DNA of 64,000 nucleotides, taken from Pseudomonas sp. CFII64 (GTDB taxonomy: Bacteria; Pseudomonadota; Gammaproteobacteria; Pseudomonadales; Pseudomonadaceae). Of this stretch, positions 39,894 to 49,426 are shown in pieces. The translations under genes and the position numbers were made by a program. The notes below the pieces were generated by a model that ran no database searches, was not told the origin of the DNA, and worked only from the letters and a program-made list of their open reading frames with translations. Numbering within the stretch: position 1 is the first letter of the stretch; each line of letters starts with the position of its first letter. The stretch covers positions 124,001 to 188,000 of the forward strand of contig NZ_ATLO01000049.1 in NCBI RefSeq assembly GCF_000416235.1. Direction: 5' to 3'.

Positions 39894-41561
39894 TTGTCTA
39901 CGCTTTTCCAACCTGTGCGATTGTTATTGCTGGCCCGAGAGCCGGAATGGCAGGCATTGCTCCGCGTTTGCCTGGTTGCGCTGGAGGGCATTGAATTGCT
40001 TTGCGTCGCGGACTGGAGCGAAGTCAGCGAGCACAGTGTCGACCAGAGCAATACGGTATTGCTGACTACGCCTGGGCTGCAACCTGCGCCAGGACGCTGC
40101 AGTTTGCCTGTGATTATGCTGCTGGAGCAGGAACCGCCTGTCGGACCGGTCGGCGCGGTCGACTGGCTGGTTCGCGGCACGCTAACGACTGACACCTTAC
40201 GCCGCTGCCTGCGGCATATCCGCGAAAAAGGCTTGCTGGAAGACACGCTGCAACGCCTGGCGGAACAGGACACGCTGACTGGCATCGCCAATCGCCAAGG
40301 GTTTCAGACGTTGCTCACTGCGCGCTTGCTGGAAAACGAAGGCCGCGGGCTGGCCCTCGGGCATCTGGATCTGGACAACTTCCGCCGCGCCAACGATGCC
40401 CTCGGCCATCAGGCGGGGGATCGCTTGATTCTGCAAGTCGTGGCGCGCCTCAAAAGCCAACTGGAAGTCGGCGATCAGATCGCCCGTCTGGGCAGCGATG
40501 AATTTGCCTTGTTGATCGACACGCGACGGGCACCACGTCGCGCCGAGTGGATGGCCGAGCGCATTACCGAAGCGCTGGCTGAGCCTTACTGGGTCGATGG
40601 CGAAAGCCTGCTGATCGGCTGCAGCCTGGGGATTGCCCACTCCCGCGCGTCGGCCGGGGCCGATCCGTTGATGTGGCATGCGCACATCGCCATGCAACAG
40701 GCCAAAGGTGTTCAGGGCTGCACCTTTCATGTGTTCAACGAACGCATCAATCGCAATGCCCGCAGCCTCGCCGATCTGGAAAGCGAATTGCGTCGGGCGC
40801 TGCGGCGTGACGAGCTGGAGTTGCACTATCAGCCCAGGCTTTGCCTGACCAGCGGGCGCATCGTCGGTCTGGAAGCGCTGGTGCGCTGGCGTCATAAGGA
40901 ACGTGGCTTGTTGCCGCCGAGCGAATTCGTGCCGCTGGCCGAGCAAAGCGGTTTGATCGTGCCGCTGGGTTACTGGGTGATTTCCCGGGCCCTGCGCGAT
41001 ATGCAGGCGCTGCGCGAACTGGGCATGCCGCCGCTGCACATGGCCATCAACTTGTCGTTCCGCCAGTTTCAGGACAACCAGCTGCTGGCGACGTTAAGTC
41101 GCTTGATCGCCGACCGTGGCGTCGACGCGCAATGGCTGGAATTCGAGCTGACGGAAACCGCCGTCATGCGCCGCAGCGATCTGGTCAAACACACCATGGA
41201 TGCGTTGGGCAGGCTCGGCGTGCGTTTTTCTCTGGATGACTTCGGCACTGGCTTTTCGTCGTTCGTGCATCTGAACAGCCTGCCCATTGCGCTGCTCAAG
41301 ATCGACCGCAGTTTTGTCGCGGAAATGGAGCAGCGCGAAGAAAACCGCAAGCTGGTCCACGCCATGATCAATCTGGCGCATAACCTGAGCCTGGAAGTGG
41401 TGGCCGAAGGCGTCGAGAACGTCGAACAGCTGGCCTTGCTGCGCAGTTTCGGCTGCGATCAGGTGCAGGGCTACCTCATCAGCCGCCCGCTGGCGATGCC
41501 GGATCTGCTTGAATTCCTGACCTTCGATCAAGGTGTTTCGCGGTCGTTGAGCAGTGTTTGA
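39894..41561 (+). CDS. GGDEF-EAL cyclic-di-GMP protein
   Basis: A 555-residue signalling protein. The N-terminal 110 residues look like a degenerate receiver (RLLLLAREPEWQALLRVCLVALEGIELL). GGDEF spans about residues 125-280 with the active-site loop altered to RLGSDEFALL (GSDEF). EAL spans about residues 300-545 with an intact GLEALVRWRH, MAINLSFRQFQ, ELTETAVM and DDFGTGFSSFVHLNSLPIALLKIDRSFV, so phosphodiesterase activity is predicted. The start in this frame is TTG at 39894 with GGGAG upstream. No membrane helix. Confidence 0.87.
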   Translation: MSTLFQPVRLLLLAREPEWQALLRVCLVALEGIELLCVADWSEVSEHSVDQSNTVLLTTPGLQPAPGRCSLPVIMLLEQEPPVGPVGAVDWLVRGTLTTDTLRRCLRHIREKGLLEDTLQRLAEQDTLTGIANRQGFQTLLTARLLENEGRGLALGHLDLDNFRRANDALGHQAGDRLILQVVARLKSQLEVGDQIARLGSDEFALLIDTRRAPRRAEWMAERITEALAEPYWVDGESLLIGCSLGIAHSRASAGADPLMWHAHIAMQQAKGVQGCTFHVFNERINRNARSLADLESELRRALRRDELELHYQPRLCLTSGRIVGLEALVRWRHKERGLLPPSEFVPLAEQSGLIVPLGYWVISRALRDMQALRELGMPPLHMAINLSFRQFQDNQLLATLSRLIADRGVDAQWLEFELTETAVMRRSDLVKHTMDALGRLGVRFSLDDFGTGFSSFVHLNSLPIALLKIDRSFVAEMEQREENRKLVHAMINLAHNLSLEVVAEGVENVEQLALLRSFGCDQVQGYLISRPLAMPDLLEFLTFDQGVSRSLSSV

Positions 41562-41613
41562 TCGGGCAGGGCAGTCAATGCAACCCAGAGACCTCCTACC
41601 GAAACCGCAGCGT

Positions 41614-42993
41614 TCACGCCACCACCGCCGCCCCCGCTTCGCGCCGTAACAGGCGCGAGGTCTTTCTTTCGAATGCGTAGGTCAGCGCCAGCGCCGAGCA
41701 CAGCAAGCCGAGCGCCAGGCCCCACCAGACGCCGACCGCGCCCTGATTCATATAGAAACCCAGAATCCACGCCGCCGGTGCCGCCACCAGCCAATAGCTG
41801 GCCAGCCCGATCAGGAAGGTGGTCTTGGCATCCTTGAAGCCGCGAATGGCGCCCATGGCGATGGTCTGCGTGCCATCAAGGATTTCGAACCAGGCGGCAA
41901 TCGCCAGCAGTTTTACTGCCAGATCGACAATGTCAGCAAAGACCGGGTCATTGATGTCCAGGAACAAACCGATGATCAGGTGCGGTGCCAGCCAGAACAA
42001 CACGCCAAACGCCAGCATCACGCTGCCACCGAAAACAATGCCCGCACGCCCGGCAGTCCGCGCCAGCAACAGATTGCCCGCGCCGTAATGCTGGCCGATG
42101 CGCATGGTCACAGCGTAGGAAATGCCCACCGGAATCATGAACGCCATGGACACCGTTTGCAGCGCGATCTGGTGCGCTGCCATCTGCGTGCTGCCCATCG
42201 CACCCATGCAGAACGCCGCAAAGGTGAACAATCCGACTTCCACCGCATAGGTGCCGCCGATGGGCAGACCCAGACGCCACAACTCTTTGAGGTGACTGCG
42301 CGACAGCTGCCAGAACCCTTGGCGAATCGGATAAGCCGCGTAAGCCGGGTGCCGACGGATGTGCAGCGCGAGGATCAGCGCCATGGCATTGGTCACAATC
42401 GCCGTGACCAGCCCAATGCCCATCAAGCCCAGATACGGCAGCCCGAACAGGCCATGAATAAAGGCATAGTTGAGGCCGAAGTTGGCGGCCGCGCCGCCCA
42501 GGCTGATGGCCATGACCGGACCGGCACGCCCCAGCGCACTGGTAAAGCCGCGCAGCGCCATGAAGGTCAGTAATCCCGGCAACGCCAATGGCAAGGTGAT
42601 CAAGAATTGACCGGCCATGTGCACGTTGTCTTCGGTCTGGCCAAAATGCCGAAGGATCGGCTCCAGATTCCACAGCATCAACATGGCGATCAACGCCATG
42701 CCCCAGGCCAGCCAGACCCCGGCCTGAACCAGTTGTGCCGCGCCTTTGCTGTCACCCGCGCCATGCCGGATCGCCACCAGCGTGCCGACTGCCGCCATGA
42801 CGCCCACGCAGAAAAACGAGATGAAACTGTAACTGGCCGCGCCCAAACCACCGCCCGCCAATGCCTCAGGACCGATCTGACCCATCATCACGGTGTCGGT
42901 GAACACCATCAACATGTGCGCCATCTGCGAAGCGATCAAAGGCCCGGCCAGGCGCAGGATGATCCAGAGTTCTTTGATGGCAGGTTGTTGCAT
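41614..42993 (-). CDS. MATE family efflux transporter (NorM-like)
   Basis: A 459-residue membrane protein with twelve hydrophobic segments and the MATE repeats: MVFTDTVMMGQIGPEALAGGGLGAASYSF near residue 25 and the second-half counterpart AAFCMGAMGSTQMAAHQIALQTVSMAFMIPVGISYAVTMRIGQHYG near 240. It exports cationic drugs or metabolites with sodium or proton. ATG at 42993 is chosen; an open frame to 43035 exists. Divergent from the LysR gene, which may regulate it. Confidence 0.9.
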   Translation of the reverse strand: MQQPAIKELWIILRLAGPLIASQMAHMLMVFTDTVMMGQIGPEALAGGGLGAASYSFISFFCVGVMAAVGTLVAIRHGAGDSKGAAQLVQAGVWLAWGMALIAMLMLWNLEPILRHFGQTEDNVHMAGQFLITLPLALPGLLTFMALRGFTSALGRAGPVMAISLGGAAANFGLNYAFIHGLFGLPYLGLMGIGLVTAIVTNAMALILALHIRRHPAYAAYPIRQGFWQLSRSHLKELWRLGLPIGGTYAVEVGLFTFAAFCMGAMGSTQMAAHQIALQTVSMAFMIPVGISYAVTMRIGQHYGAGNLLLARTAGRAGIVFGGSVMLAFGVLFWLAPHLIIGLFLDINDPVFADIVDLAVKLLAIAAWFEILDGTQTIAMGAIRGFKDAKTTFLIGLASYWLVAAPAAWILGFYMNQGAVGVWWGLALGLLCSALALTYAFERKTSRLLRREAGAAVVA

Positions 42994-43112
42994 GGCGATG
43001 GTGCTCGAATTCGAAGGTATTGATGAGCGGCACATTCTCGTCAGTTAGCCGCCCTTGCACAAAGGGATAAATCAGATCGGTTGCATGAGTAAAACTCATA
43101 TTTGGAGATATA

Positions 43113-43126
43113 GGCTAAAGTTAGCC
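43113..43126. promoter_or_regulatory. Palindrome in the MATE/LysR divergent promoter
   Basis: GGCTAAAGTTAGCC is a perfect 6-2-6 palindrome 24 bases upstream of the LysR start and 120 upstream of the MATE start. It has the position of an autoregulatory operator, although the classic LysR T-N11-A form is not met exactly. Confidence 0.4.
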
Positions 43127-43150
43127 TTCCCCGCAGCAGGAAAGATCTGA

Positions 43151-44071
43151 ATGGCTCGTAGTCTCGCTCCTCTCTATGCGCTTCGTGCATTCGAAGCCGC
43201 CGCGCGGCACAGCTCTTTTACTCGCGCTGCGGAAGAGTTATCCATCACGCAAAGCGCGGTCAGCCGACACATTCGCACGCTGGAAGAGCATTTCGCCTGC
43301 CGACTGTTTCAGCGCAAAGGCCGCAATCTGCAACTCACCGAAGCGGCGCGCACCTTGCTGCCCGGCGTGCGGGACGGTTTTTCCGCGCTGGAGCGGGCCT
43401 GCAGCACGCTGCTGAGCGATGAAGGCGTGTTGCGCATGAAAGCCCCGCCGACGCTGACCATGCGCTGGCTGTTGGCGCGGCTCAGCCGTTTTCGTCATTT
43501 GCAGGTCGGTAATGAAGTGCAGCTGACCAGTGCCTGGGTCGAACTGGACGTGGTGGATTTCAGCCAGGAACCCTTTGATTGCGCGGTCCTGCTCAGTCGC
43601 GGGCATTTTCCGGCGGATTGGGAAGCGATTTACCTATTTCCTGAACTGCTTATTCCAGTCGGGGCACCGAGCCTGCTCGAAGAACTGCCTTGGGATATCG
43701 AGCGTCTGGCCGCCGCCGAATTGCTGCATCCGACGCCGGACCGCCGCGACTGGCGTACCTGGCTGGAACGCACCGGCTTGTCGGCGCAGGTCTCACTCAA
43801 GGGCGGCCAGGTTTTCGATACGCTGGAGCTGGGCATGATCGCCGCCGCCCGGGGTTATGGGGTGTCGATGGGCGATTTGCTGATGGTTGCCGAAGATGTG
43901 GCGCACGGTCGAATGAGACTGCCGTGGCGCACCGCCGTGCACAGCGGCGAAGATTATTATCTGGTCTGGCCGCGCACAAGGCCCGGAACAGAGCGGCTGC
44001 GGCGGCTGGGCGATTTTCTGCAAAGCGAAGTCCAGGCCATGGAGTTGCCGGACGTGGAAATTCTCAGGTAA
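43151..44071 (+). CDS. LysR family transcriptional regulator (GcvA-like)
   Basis: A 306-residue regulator. The N-terminal winged helix (ALRAFEAAARHSSFTRAAEELSITQSAVSRHIRTLEEHFACRLF, about residues 9-52) is typical LysR. The effector domain (from about 90) resembles the GcvA/AmpR group. It is transcribed away from the MATE exporter across a 157-base gap, so control of that exporter or of a nearby metabolic gene is possible. No effector can be named. Confidence 0.88.
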   Translation: MARSLAPLYALRAFEAAARHSSFTRAAEELSITQSAVSRHIRTLEEHFACRLFQRKGRNLQLTEAARTLLPGVRDGFSALERACSTLLSDEGVLRMKAPPTLTMRWLLARLSRFRHLQVGNEVQLTSAWVELDVVDFSQEPFDCAVLLSRGHFPADWEAIYLFPELLIPVGAPSLLEELPWDIERLAAAELLHPTPDRRDWRTWLERTGLSAQVSLKGGQVFDTLELGMIAAARGYGVSMGDLLMVAEDVAHGRMRLPWRTAVHSGEDYYLVWPRTRPGTERLRRLGDFLQSEVQAMELPDVEILR

Positions 44072-44266
44072 TCGTTCGGGGGGTATTCCAGCTTCGCAAT
44101 CGTTTGCTAAACCAACGGATGCACTCAAGTATTCATTTGGGTGGCCGATGTTGTGGCATGGAAGTCGTCGTACAAAAAAGTGCGAAAGAACCTACAACTA
44201 AAATAGATAATTTGCTGAGCAGTCAATCGGAATCCAAAGGTTCGAACTGTTCGGCCAGGAGCCCTC

Positions 44267-46243
44267 ATGTCAAAGCCCCGCGCTCGAATTGCCTCGCAAC
44301 TCGGTATAGCTCTGGCCGTTATTCTGGCGGTCGTCATCAGCGGCAGTACCGTTTTTGCGTTGCGTTCACTGGACGCTGCCAACCTCGTCATTCGTGAAGA
44401 GCACATGGGCAGTGAAGCGCGGTTGCTGGCGGATCAGCTGACCACCTTTCATAGCACCTTGCGTGACAGCACCCAGCGCCTGGCCGGGTTGTTTGAAAAA
44501 CGCTTCGCTGGCGGCCTGACCGTTCAAGCCGACAAACCCGTCACGGTGGCCGGCGTTCAGACCCCGGGTTTGTATGACGGCGCCAACGCCTTGAACAACG
44601 ACTTCACTGAGGTCGACAGCTTCCGCCAATTGACGGCCGGGGTTGCCACGGTGTTCGTGCGCAGCGGCGACGAGTTCATCCGGATCAGCACATCGGTAAC
44701 CAAACAGGACGGTACACGCGCCATTGGTACCCAACTGGACCACAAGAGTCCGGCTTACGACCGCCTGATCGCCGGACAAAACTACGTCGGCAAAACCGTG
44801 TTGTTCGACCGCAATTACATGACGCAATACTCCCCGGTGCGTGATACCGGCGGCAAAGTCATCGCGGTGCTGTTTGTCGGCTTCGATTACACCGATGCGC
44901 AAAACGCCCAGTTCGAAAACCTGAGGAATTTCCGCATCGGCACCACGGGCTCCTTGGCGCTGCTGGATGATCAAGGCCGCTGGCTGGTGCCGCCGGCCGG
45001 CGTGATAGCTCCGGAACAGGCAGGCAAAACCGTCGCTGACGTCGTCAAGCAGCCGGGCAAAGGCCAGTTCTGGAACGATACGGCTCAGGATTTCTACAGC
45101 GTTGCCCAGCCATTCAAGGACGGGCCATGGACAGTGCTCGCCAGCATGCCGAAAGCAGAAATCAGCGCGGTGACCTGGAGCGTCGGCACGCAACTGGCCA
45201 TTGGCAGCTTGTTGGCCATGTTCATCGCGGTGGGTTCGGCGATCTGGCTGTTGCGCAGCAAACTGCAGCCGTTGTCCGATCTGGTGCGTCAGGCTGAAGC
45301 CTTGGGTGCCGGTGATTTGAGCGTGCGCCTGAATGTGTCCAGTCACGACGAAATCGGTCAGTTGGCGGGCAGCTTCAACAAGATGGGCGAAGCCTTGTCG
45401 ACCATGGTTTCCCACATCCGCACCGCCGCTCAGCAAGTCAGCAGTCGTGCTCATGAGTTGTCAGGCTTGTCGGGCGGTGCCTACGAAGGCATGGAACAAC
45501 AGTCTGGCGAGATCACCAGCATGGCGGGCGCGGTCGAGGAGTTCAGCGCTACTTCCCTGAACATCGCCGACAATATGGGCAATACCGAGCGTCTGGCCAG
45601 TGACAATGCTCAGCAAACCCGCATCGGTCGCGCCTCGATGCAGGAAGCGTCTTCGTCCCTTGAGCAGATTGCTTCCTCACTCAGCAGCACCGCCACGGTG
45701 ATCGATACGCTGGGGCAGCGCTCCCAGGAAATCGGCAGCATTGTCGGCGTGATTACTTCGATTGCCGATCAGACCAACCTGCTGGCGCTCAACGCAGCCA
45801 TCGAAGCGGCCCGCGCCGGTGAACAAGGCCGTGGTTTTGCGGTGGTGGCCGATGAGGTGCGCAGTCTGGCATCGCGTACGCGCAAAGCGACCGACGAGAT
45901 TTCCGGCATGATCGCCAGTATTCAGCAGGAAACCGGCAACGCCATCAGCACGATGCAGCAGGGCAATGTGTTGATGCAGGAAGGTCTGTCACTCAATGCC
46001 AAGGTCGCCGCCGCGCTGGCGCAGATCGACGAGCAAAGCCGTTCCGCAGGTGAACAGTTTGCCGCTATCACCACCGCCACTCAGGAACAAAGCAGCACCG
46101 CGACCTTGCTCAGCAGCAACCTGCAAAGCATCGCCATGGCCAACACCGAACAGCGCGAAGTGGTCTCGCATCTGGCAGTGACCGCCGAAGAACTGAATGC
46201 GCTGGCGGCAGAATTGCGCACTGAGGTTGATCGGTTTCGTTGA
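44267..46243 (+). CDS. Methyl-accepting chemotaxis protein with Cache-type sensor
   Basis: A 658-residue chemoreceptor. Helix one (QLGIALAVILAVVISGSTVFAL) is at about residues 8-30. A periplasmic domain of about 270 residues with Cache_3/sCache marks (VRSGDEFIRISTSVTKQDGTRAIGTQLDH, GQNYVGKTVLFDRNYMTQYSPVRDTGGKVIAVLFVGFDY) follows. Helix two is near residue 310, then HAMP (about 330-385), then the signalling domain with the conserved hairpin IAAARAGEQGRGFAVVADEVRSLA-like tip near 515. The ligand is unknown; Cache receptors often bind amino or organic acids. Upstream AT-rich region 44180-44240 may hold a sigma-28-type promoter, not resolved. Confidence 0.9.
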   Translation: MSKPRARIASQLGIALAVILAVVISGSTVFALRSLDAANLVIREEHMGSEARLLADQLTTFHSTLRDSTQRLAGLFEKRFAGGLTVQADKPVTVAGVQTPGLYDGANALNNDFTEVDSFRQLTAGVATVFVRSGDEFIRISTSVTKQDGTRAIGTQLDHKSPAYDRLIAGQNYVGKTVLFDRNYMTQYSPVRDTGGKVIAVLFVGFDYTDAQNAQFENLRNFRIGTTGSLALLDDQGRWLVPPAGVIAPEQAGKTVADVVKQPGKGQFWNDTAQDFYSVAQPFKDGPWTVLASMPKAEISAVTWSVGTQLAIGSLLAMFIAVGSAIWLLRSKLQPLSDLVRQAEALGAGDLSVRLNVSSHDEIGQLAGSFNKMGEALSTMVSHIRTAAQQVSSRAHELSGLSGGAYEGMEQQSGEITSMAGAVEEFSATSLNIADNMGNTERLASDNAQQTRIGRASMQEASSSLEQIASSLSSTATVIDTLGQRSQEIGSIVGVITSIADQTNLLALNAAIEAARAGEQGRGFAVVADEVRSLASRTRKATDEISGMIASIQQETGNAISTMQQGNVLMQEGLSLNAKVAAALAQIDEQSRSAGEQFAAITTATQEQSSTATLLSSNLQSIAMANTEQREVVSHLAVTAEELNALAAELRTEVDRFR

Positions 46244-46260
46244 TATAGCAGGTCACCGCA

Positions 46261-46742
46261 GGACCGGATTTATCCGGGAGGACGTCGGCGCATTCGGCGA
46301 GTAGTCAAAGCCTGTCCCGGCCTCTTCGCGAATAAATTCGCTCCTGCGATTTCGAAACCGACGTGATTCCGTAGGACCGGATTTATCCGGGAGGACGTCG
46401 GCGCATTCGGCGAGTAGTCAAAGCCTGTCCCGGCCTCTTCGCGAATAAATTCGCTCCTGCGATTTCGAAACCGACGTGATTCCGTAGGACCGGATTTATC
46501 CGGGAGGACGTCGGCGCATTCGGCGAGTAGTCAAAGCCTGTCCCGGCCTCTTCGCGAATAAATTCGCTCCTGCGATTTCGAAACCGACGCGATTCCGCAG
46601 GACCGGATATATCCGGGAGGACGTCGGCGCATTCGGCGAGTAGTCAGAGCCTGTCCCGGCCTCTTCGCGAATAAATTTGCTCCTACGATTTCGAAATCGA
46701 CGCGATTCCGCAGGACCGGATATATCCGGGAGGACGTCGGTT
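46261..46742. repeat. 113-bp tandem repeat array, 4.3 copies, each with REP palindromes
   Basis: Copies begin with GGACCGGAT at 46261, 46374, 46487, 46600 and 46713 (exact 113-base period); the fifth stops after about 30 bases. Each unit contains a GGACCGGATTTATCCGGGAGG palindrome and an inverted partner CTCTTCGCGAATAAATTCGCTCCT. Copies 1-3 differ at one or two bases; copies 4-5 share TATATCCGG changes. It lies between the chemoreceptor and the comM 3' end. The 575-base gap holds no gene. Confidence 0.9.
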
Positions 46743-46818
46743 CAGACAAAACATCGGTGGCGTCTGAGGGCAGCCCCAAACATAGAATTCCCCACGATGT
46801 CGTTGCACGTCTGAAACC

Positions 46819-47364
46819 TCAATTACTCGAAGGCCGATACTGCAACGCCTCGGCCACATGACTGCGGTTGATCGCCTCGACCTGTTCCAGATCCGCCAGC
46901 GTGCGGGCTACTTTCAGCAGGCGGTGGGCGGCGCGCAGTGACAGCGTCAGTCGCTCGCAAGCCGTTTCCAGCCAGACTTCATCGGCGGCAGACAACCCGC
47001 AATGCTGGCGCAGGCCGGGCAAATCGAGAAAGGCATTGGCGCAACCCTGACGTCGCTGCTGACGTTCCCTGGCTTGGGCGACCCATTTGGCGGCGCTGGC
47101 GGTGTCGTCGCCTTGCTGCGGCGATGGATTAAGCGACGTCGCTTCCCGGGCCACGGTCAGGTGCAGATCAATGCGGTCCAGCAACGGGCCGGATAATTTG
47201 TTGCGATAACGCTGGATTTGCTCGGTCGAACAACGACAGCGTCCGGTCGGTTCGCCCAGATAGCCGCACGGACAGGGATTCATCGCCGCAACCAGCTGAA
47301 AGCGCGCCGGAAAACGCACCCGATCCCGCGCCCGGGAAATCACGATATGTCCCGACTCGAACGG
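46819..47364 (-). pseudogene. comM: comM, 3' fragment (C-terminal part)
   Basis: The C-terminal about 180 codons of ComM, a Mg-chelatase-like AAA+ branch-migration helicase used in natural transformation. The frame reads ESGHIVISRARDRVRFPARFQLVAAMNPCPCGYLG (with the typical CPCGYLG zinc/sensor segment), and ends RSHVAEALQYRPSSN. The 5' side stops at CTCGAACGG (47356-47364), the left junction of the serine-recombinase element; the next comM sequence appears at 54357. No start codon or promoter belongs to this piece, so it is a broken gene. Confidence 0.92.
47356..47364. other. attL core of the serine-recombinase element
   Basis: CTCGAACGG at the comM/element junction corresponds to CTCAAGCGG at 54357-54365 on the other side (7 of 9 matching). 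To the left is comM; to the right is element DNA ending 40 bases later in the recombinase start codon. The exact crossover pair cannot be fixed by eye. Confidence 0.6.
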
Positions 47365-47403
47365 ATGAGCGTATCATGAACTTTATTTGACCGGAAAATC
47401 ATA

Positions 47404-49128
47404 ATGCAAAACACAGCGGTAGACAGGTCGAAGCCCATCGCAATCGCATATGTGCGGTGGTCCAGCAGCATCCAATCTGACGGTGACAGTTACGACAGAC
47501 AGACCAGTCCGCTCGCTGAATTCACCTCCTTAACGGGTGTTCCTGTCGTTGAAATCATCATTGACCCCGGCAGGTCTGCATACACCGGCGAAAATTCAAA
47601 AGTCGGTAAATTGAAAGATATTTTGGTCAGAATTGAATCCGGTCATATCCGAAAAGGTGATTATCTCGTAGTTGAAAGTATCGACCGTATTACTCGCATG
47701 CGAGTTTTAGACGGTGTTTCATTAATACAGGATGGGATTTTAAAAAAAGGAGTGAAACTGTATACCACTAGCGACAATAAGGTTTATTCGTATGAAGACC
47801 CGGACCGCGATTTAGAAACACTCCTGATGATAGGATTGATTGCTAAACGAGCAAACGAAGAAAGTGAAACTAAATCTAAACGACGGAAATCTTCGTGGAA
47901 TAAAGCAAAAGAAAAAGCCGAAAATTCCGGGGAAATTTTCAATAGGCATACTCCGCCCTACGGACTTATATTTAACCATGCTGAAAATAAATTCAATATA
48001 GTCGAAGATGAAGCAAACGAAATCAGGGCGATAATCGAAGGCCTAAAATCTGAAGGTGTATCTAACACTCTTAAGAAAGTAAACATAAACTCGAAAAGAA
48101 AATGGACCCGTAGGACAGTACATCAAATGCTTGTCAGTAAATATCCTACTGGGGCATTAATGTCTCAAAGGCGGGAGAACAAACAAAAAGTCTTCGATAG
48201 TTTTATTGAGAATTATTACCCTCAAATCGTCACAAATCATGCATTTCAAGAAGCTGTGAATGCGATGAAACAGCGGGGAAAAGTCAAAGACTATGGTAGA
48301 ACTACAGAAGGGAGCTTAAACATCTTTAAACACTGCATAAAATGTGGTTTGTGCGGTGCTACTCTAATGTTCGAAAAATCCGTGAACCAAAAAGGTGTGA
48401 AATACGGATACTTACACTGTCACACATCCAAAGAAACTCTATCGACTTGTGAAACAAGATTTAGATTTGACTTGGCTTTCGGCACACTATTGCAACTCGT
48501 ACGACAAATTACAGGCGAAGATATAGATTATACTGTTCATGAATGGGCGAATCGTGAACCCATAGGTAACACAGGAACTTATCTTGAAAATGAGCAGGAC
48601 TCAGAAAACCTAAATGATGCTCTGCTTGATTTCTTTAGCAACTCGAAATTAGACCAAAGTGTTTCTGTAGAACTTATAGAAAAAGAGAAGTTATTGGCCA
48701 ATGCGAAATCGCTTTATGAAAACCTCACTGCATCGCTTTCGAATTATGCGGATGGAAAAATCCCTAAAATCTTCATAGACAAAGTTATAATTGCAGAAGA
48801 AGCAGTTTCTGTTTTGTCGAGCGAAGTAGATGAGCTTGCAGGGGAATTACACAAAGAAAGAACTGATATTGATATATATTCATCGTCTGACATTCTATCG
48901 CTCTATGACGATGAGTCAGGGAGATTAAAGCTAAACACATTTTTTAAAGAGAACAAATTTGAGTTTGTTTTTACTTGCGACAGAAAAACAAGAACTGTGT
49001 TTATGACTCTTCGCGATAAATCTAAAGACATTCAGCTGGCTAGAGTTGGGAAAAGATTTACTCTACACCATCCTCTTAAAGAGTTTGGAATTAATAGCCT
49101 ATCAGAATATATGAATGCCGAAATTTAG
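47404..49128 (+). CDS. Large serine recombinase (integrase) of the mobilizable element
   Basis: A 574-residue site-specific recombinase that should integrate and excise the element at comM. The N-terminal resolvase domain begins IAYVRWSSSIQSDGDSYDRQ, with the catalytic Ser probably at residue 20 and Gln at 24; SIDRITRM near 96 gives the conserved Arg. The recombinase domain (PYGLIFNHAENKF near 179, EGVSNTLKKVNINSKRKWTRRTVHQMLV) follows, then a zinc ribbon (CIKCGLCGATL near 313 with CHTSKETLSTC) and a C-terminal coiled-coil region (about 415-480). It starts 40 bases from attL, the usual place for such integrases. Confidence 0.93.
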   Translation: MQNTAVDRSKPIAIAYVRWSSSIQSDGDSYDRQTSPLAEFTSLTGVPVVEIIIDPGRSAYTGENSKVGKLKDILVRIESGHIRKGDYLVVESIDRITRMRVLDGVSLIQDGILKKGVKLYTTSDNKVYSYEDPDRDLETLLMIGLIAKRANEESETKSKRRKSSWNKAKEKAENSGEIFNRHTPPYGLIFNHAENKFNIVEDEANEIRAIIEGLKSEGVSNTLKKVNINSKRKWTRRTVHQMLVSKYPTGALMSQRRENKQKVFDSFIENYYPQIVTNHAFQEAVNAMKQRGKVKDYGRTTEGSLNIFKHCIKCGLCGATLMFEKSVNQKGVKYGYLHCHTSKETLSTCETRFRFDLAFGTLLQLVRQITGEDIDYTVHEWANREPIGNTGTYLENEQDSENLNDALLDFFSNSKLDQSVSVELIEKEKLLANAKSLYENLTASLSNYADGKIPKIFIDKVIIAEEAVSVLSSEVDELAGELHKERTDIDIYSSSDILSLYDDESGRLKLNTFFKENKFEFVFTCDRKTRTVFMTLRDKSKDIQLARVGKRFTLHHPLKEFGINSLSEYMNAEI

Positions 49129-49426
49129 CAGCACATTAATTACCAACCGCCTGCATAGTAGGCGGTATAAGTAAAGGTATAGATTTCGGTATAGAAAAGC
49201 GGTATAAATTTCTGCATTCTATTTGACTTCTGTTTTACATATGTTACAACTTGTATTAGAAGCTTTTAAAACATGCGAGCAATACCATTATACCGTGAAA
49301 ACTTCGTTTTTGCGGTATGCCTTCAAAACTACTTCGTAGCTTTTTTGGCTCATGGTCTGTTCGAAATTTCCCGCACTTCGTTTGAAATTTTTTAGGAGCG
49401 AAAATAGACAATAAAAAGGATATGAC
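49129..49426. other. Candidate oriT region upstream of mobC/relaxase
   Basis: A gene-free 298 bases with unusual density of repeats. An inverted repeat ACCGCCT/AGGCGGT (49146-49152, 49160-49166) just behind the recombinase stop may be a terminator. A hairpin around TACCGTGAAAACTTCGTTTTTGCGGTA (49293-49319) has arms ACCG/CGGT and AAAAC/GTTTT. CTAC-TTC-GTAG followed by T6 (near 49330-49346) and GAAATTT-type arms (49370-49393) follow. Such stem-loops just before mobilization genes are the usual form of a relaxase origin; the nick site is not identified. Confidence 0.5.
49164..49207. repeat. Four GGTATA direct repeats at 12-13 bp spacing
   Basis: GGTATAA (49164), GGTATAG (49176), GGTATAG (49188) and GGTATAA (49201) lie 12, 12 and 13 bases apart. 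The shared RGGTATAR core at near-helical spacing suggests a protein-binding array, for example for MobC, relaxase or an excision factor. Confidence 0.6.

Noticed and set aside
44366..45454. Minus-strand open frame inside the chemoreceptor gene
   Set aside because: Shadow of a well-supported chemoreceptor reading frame.
46261..46742. Possible CRISPR array
   Set aside because: Unit length is 113 bases with no variable spacers and no cas genes; it is a plain tandem repeat of REP units.
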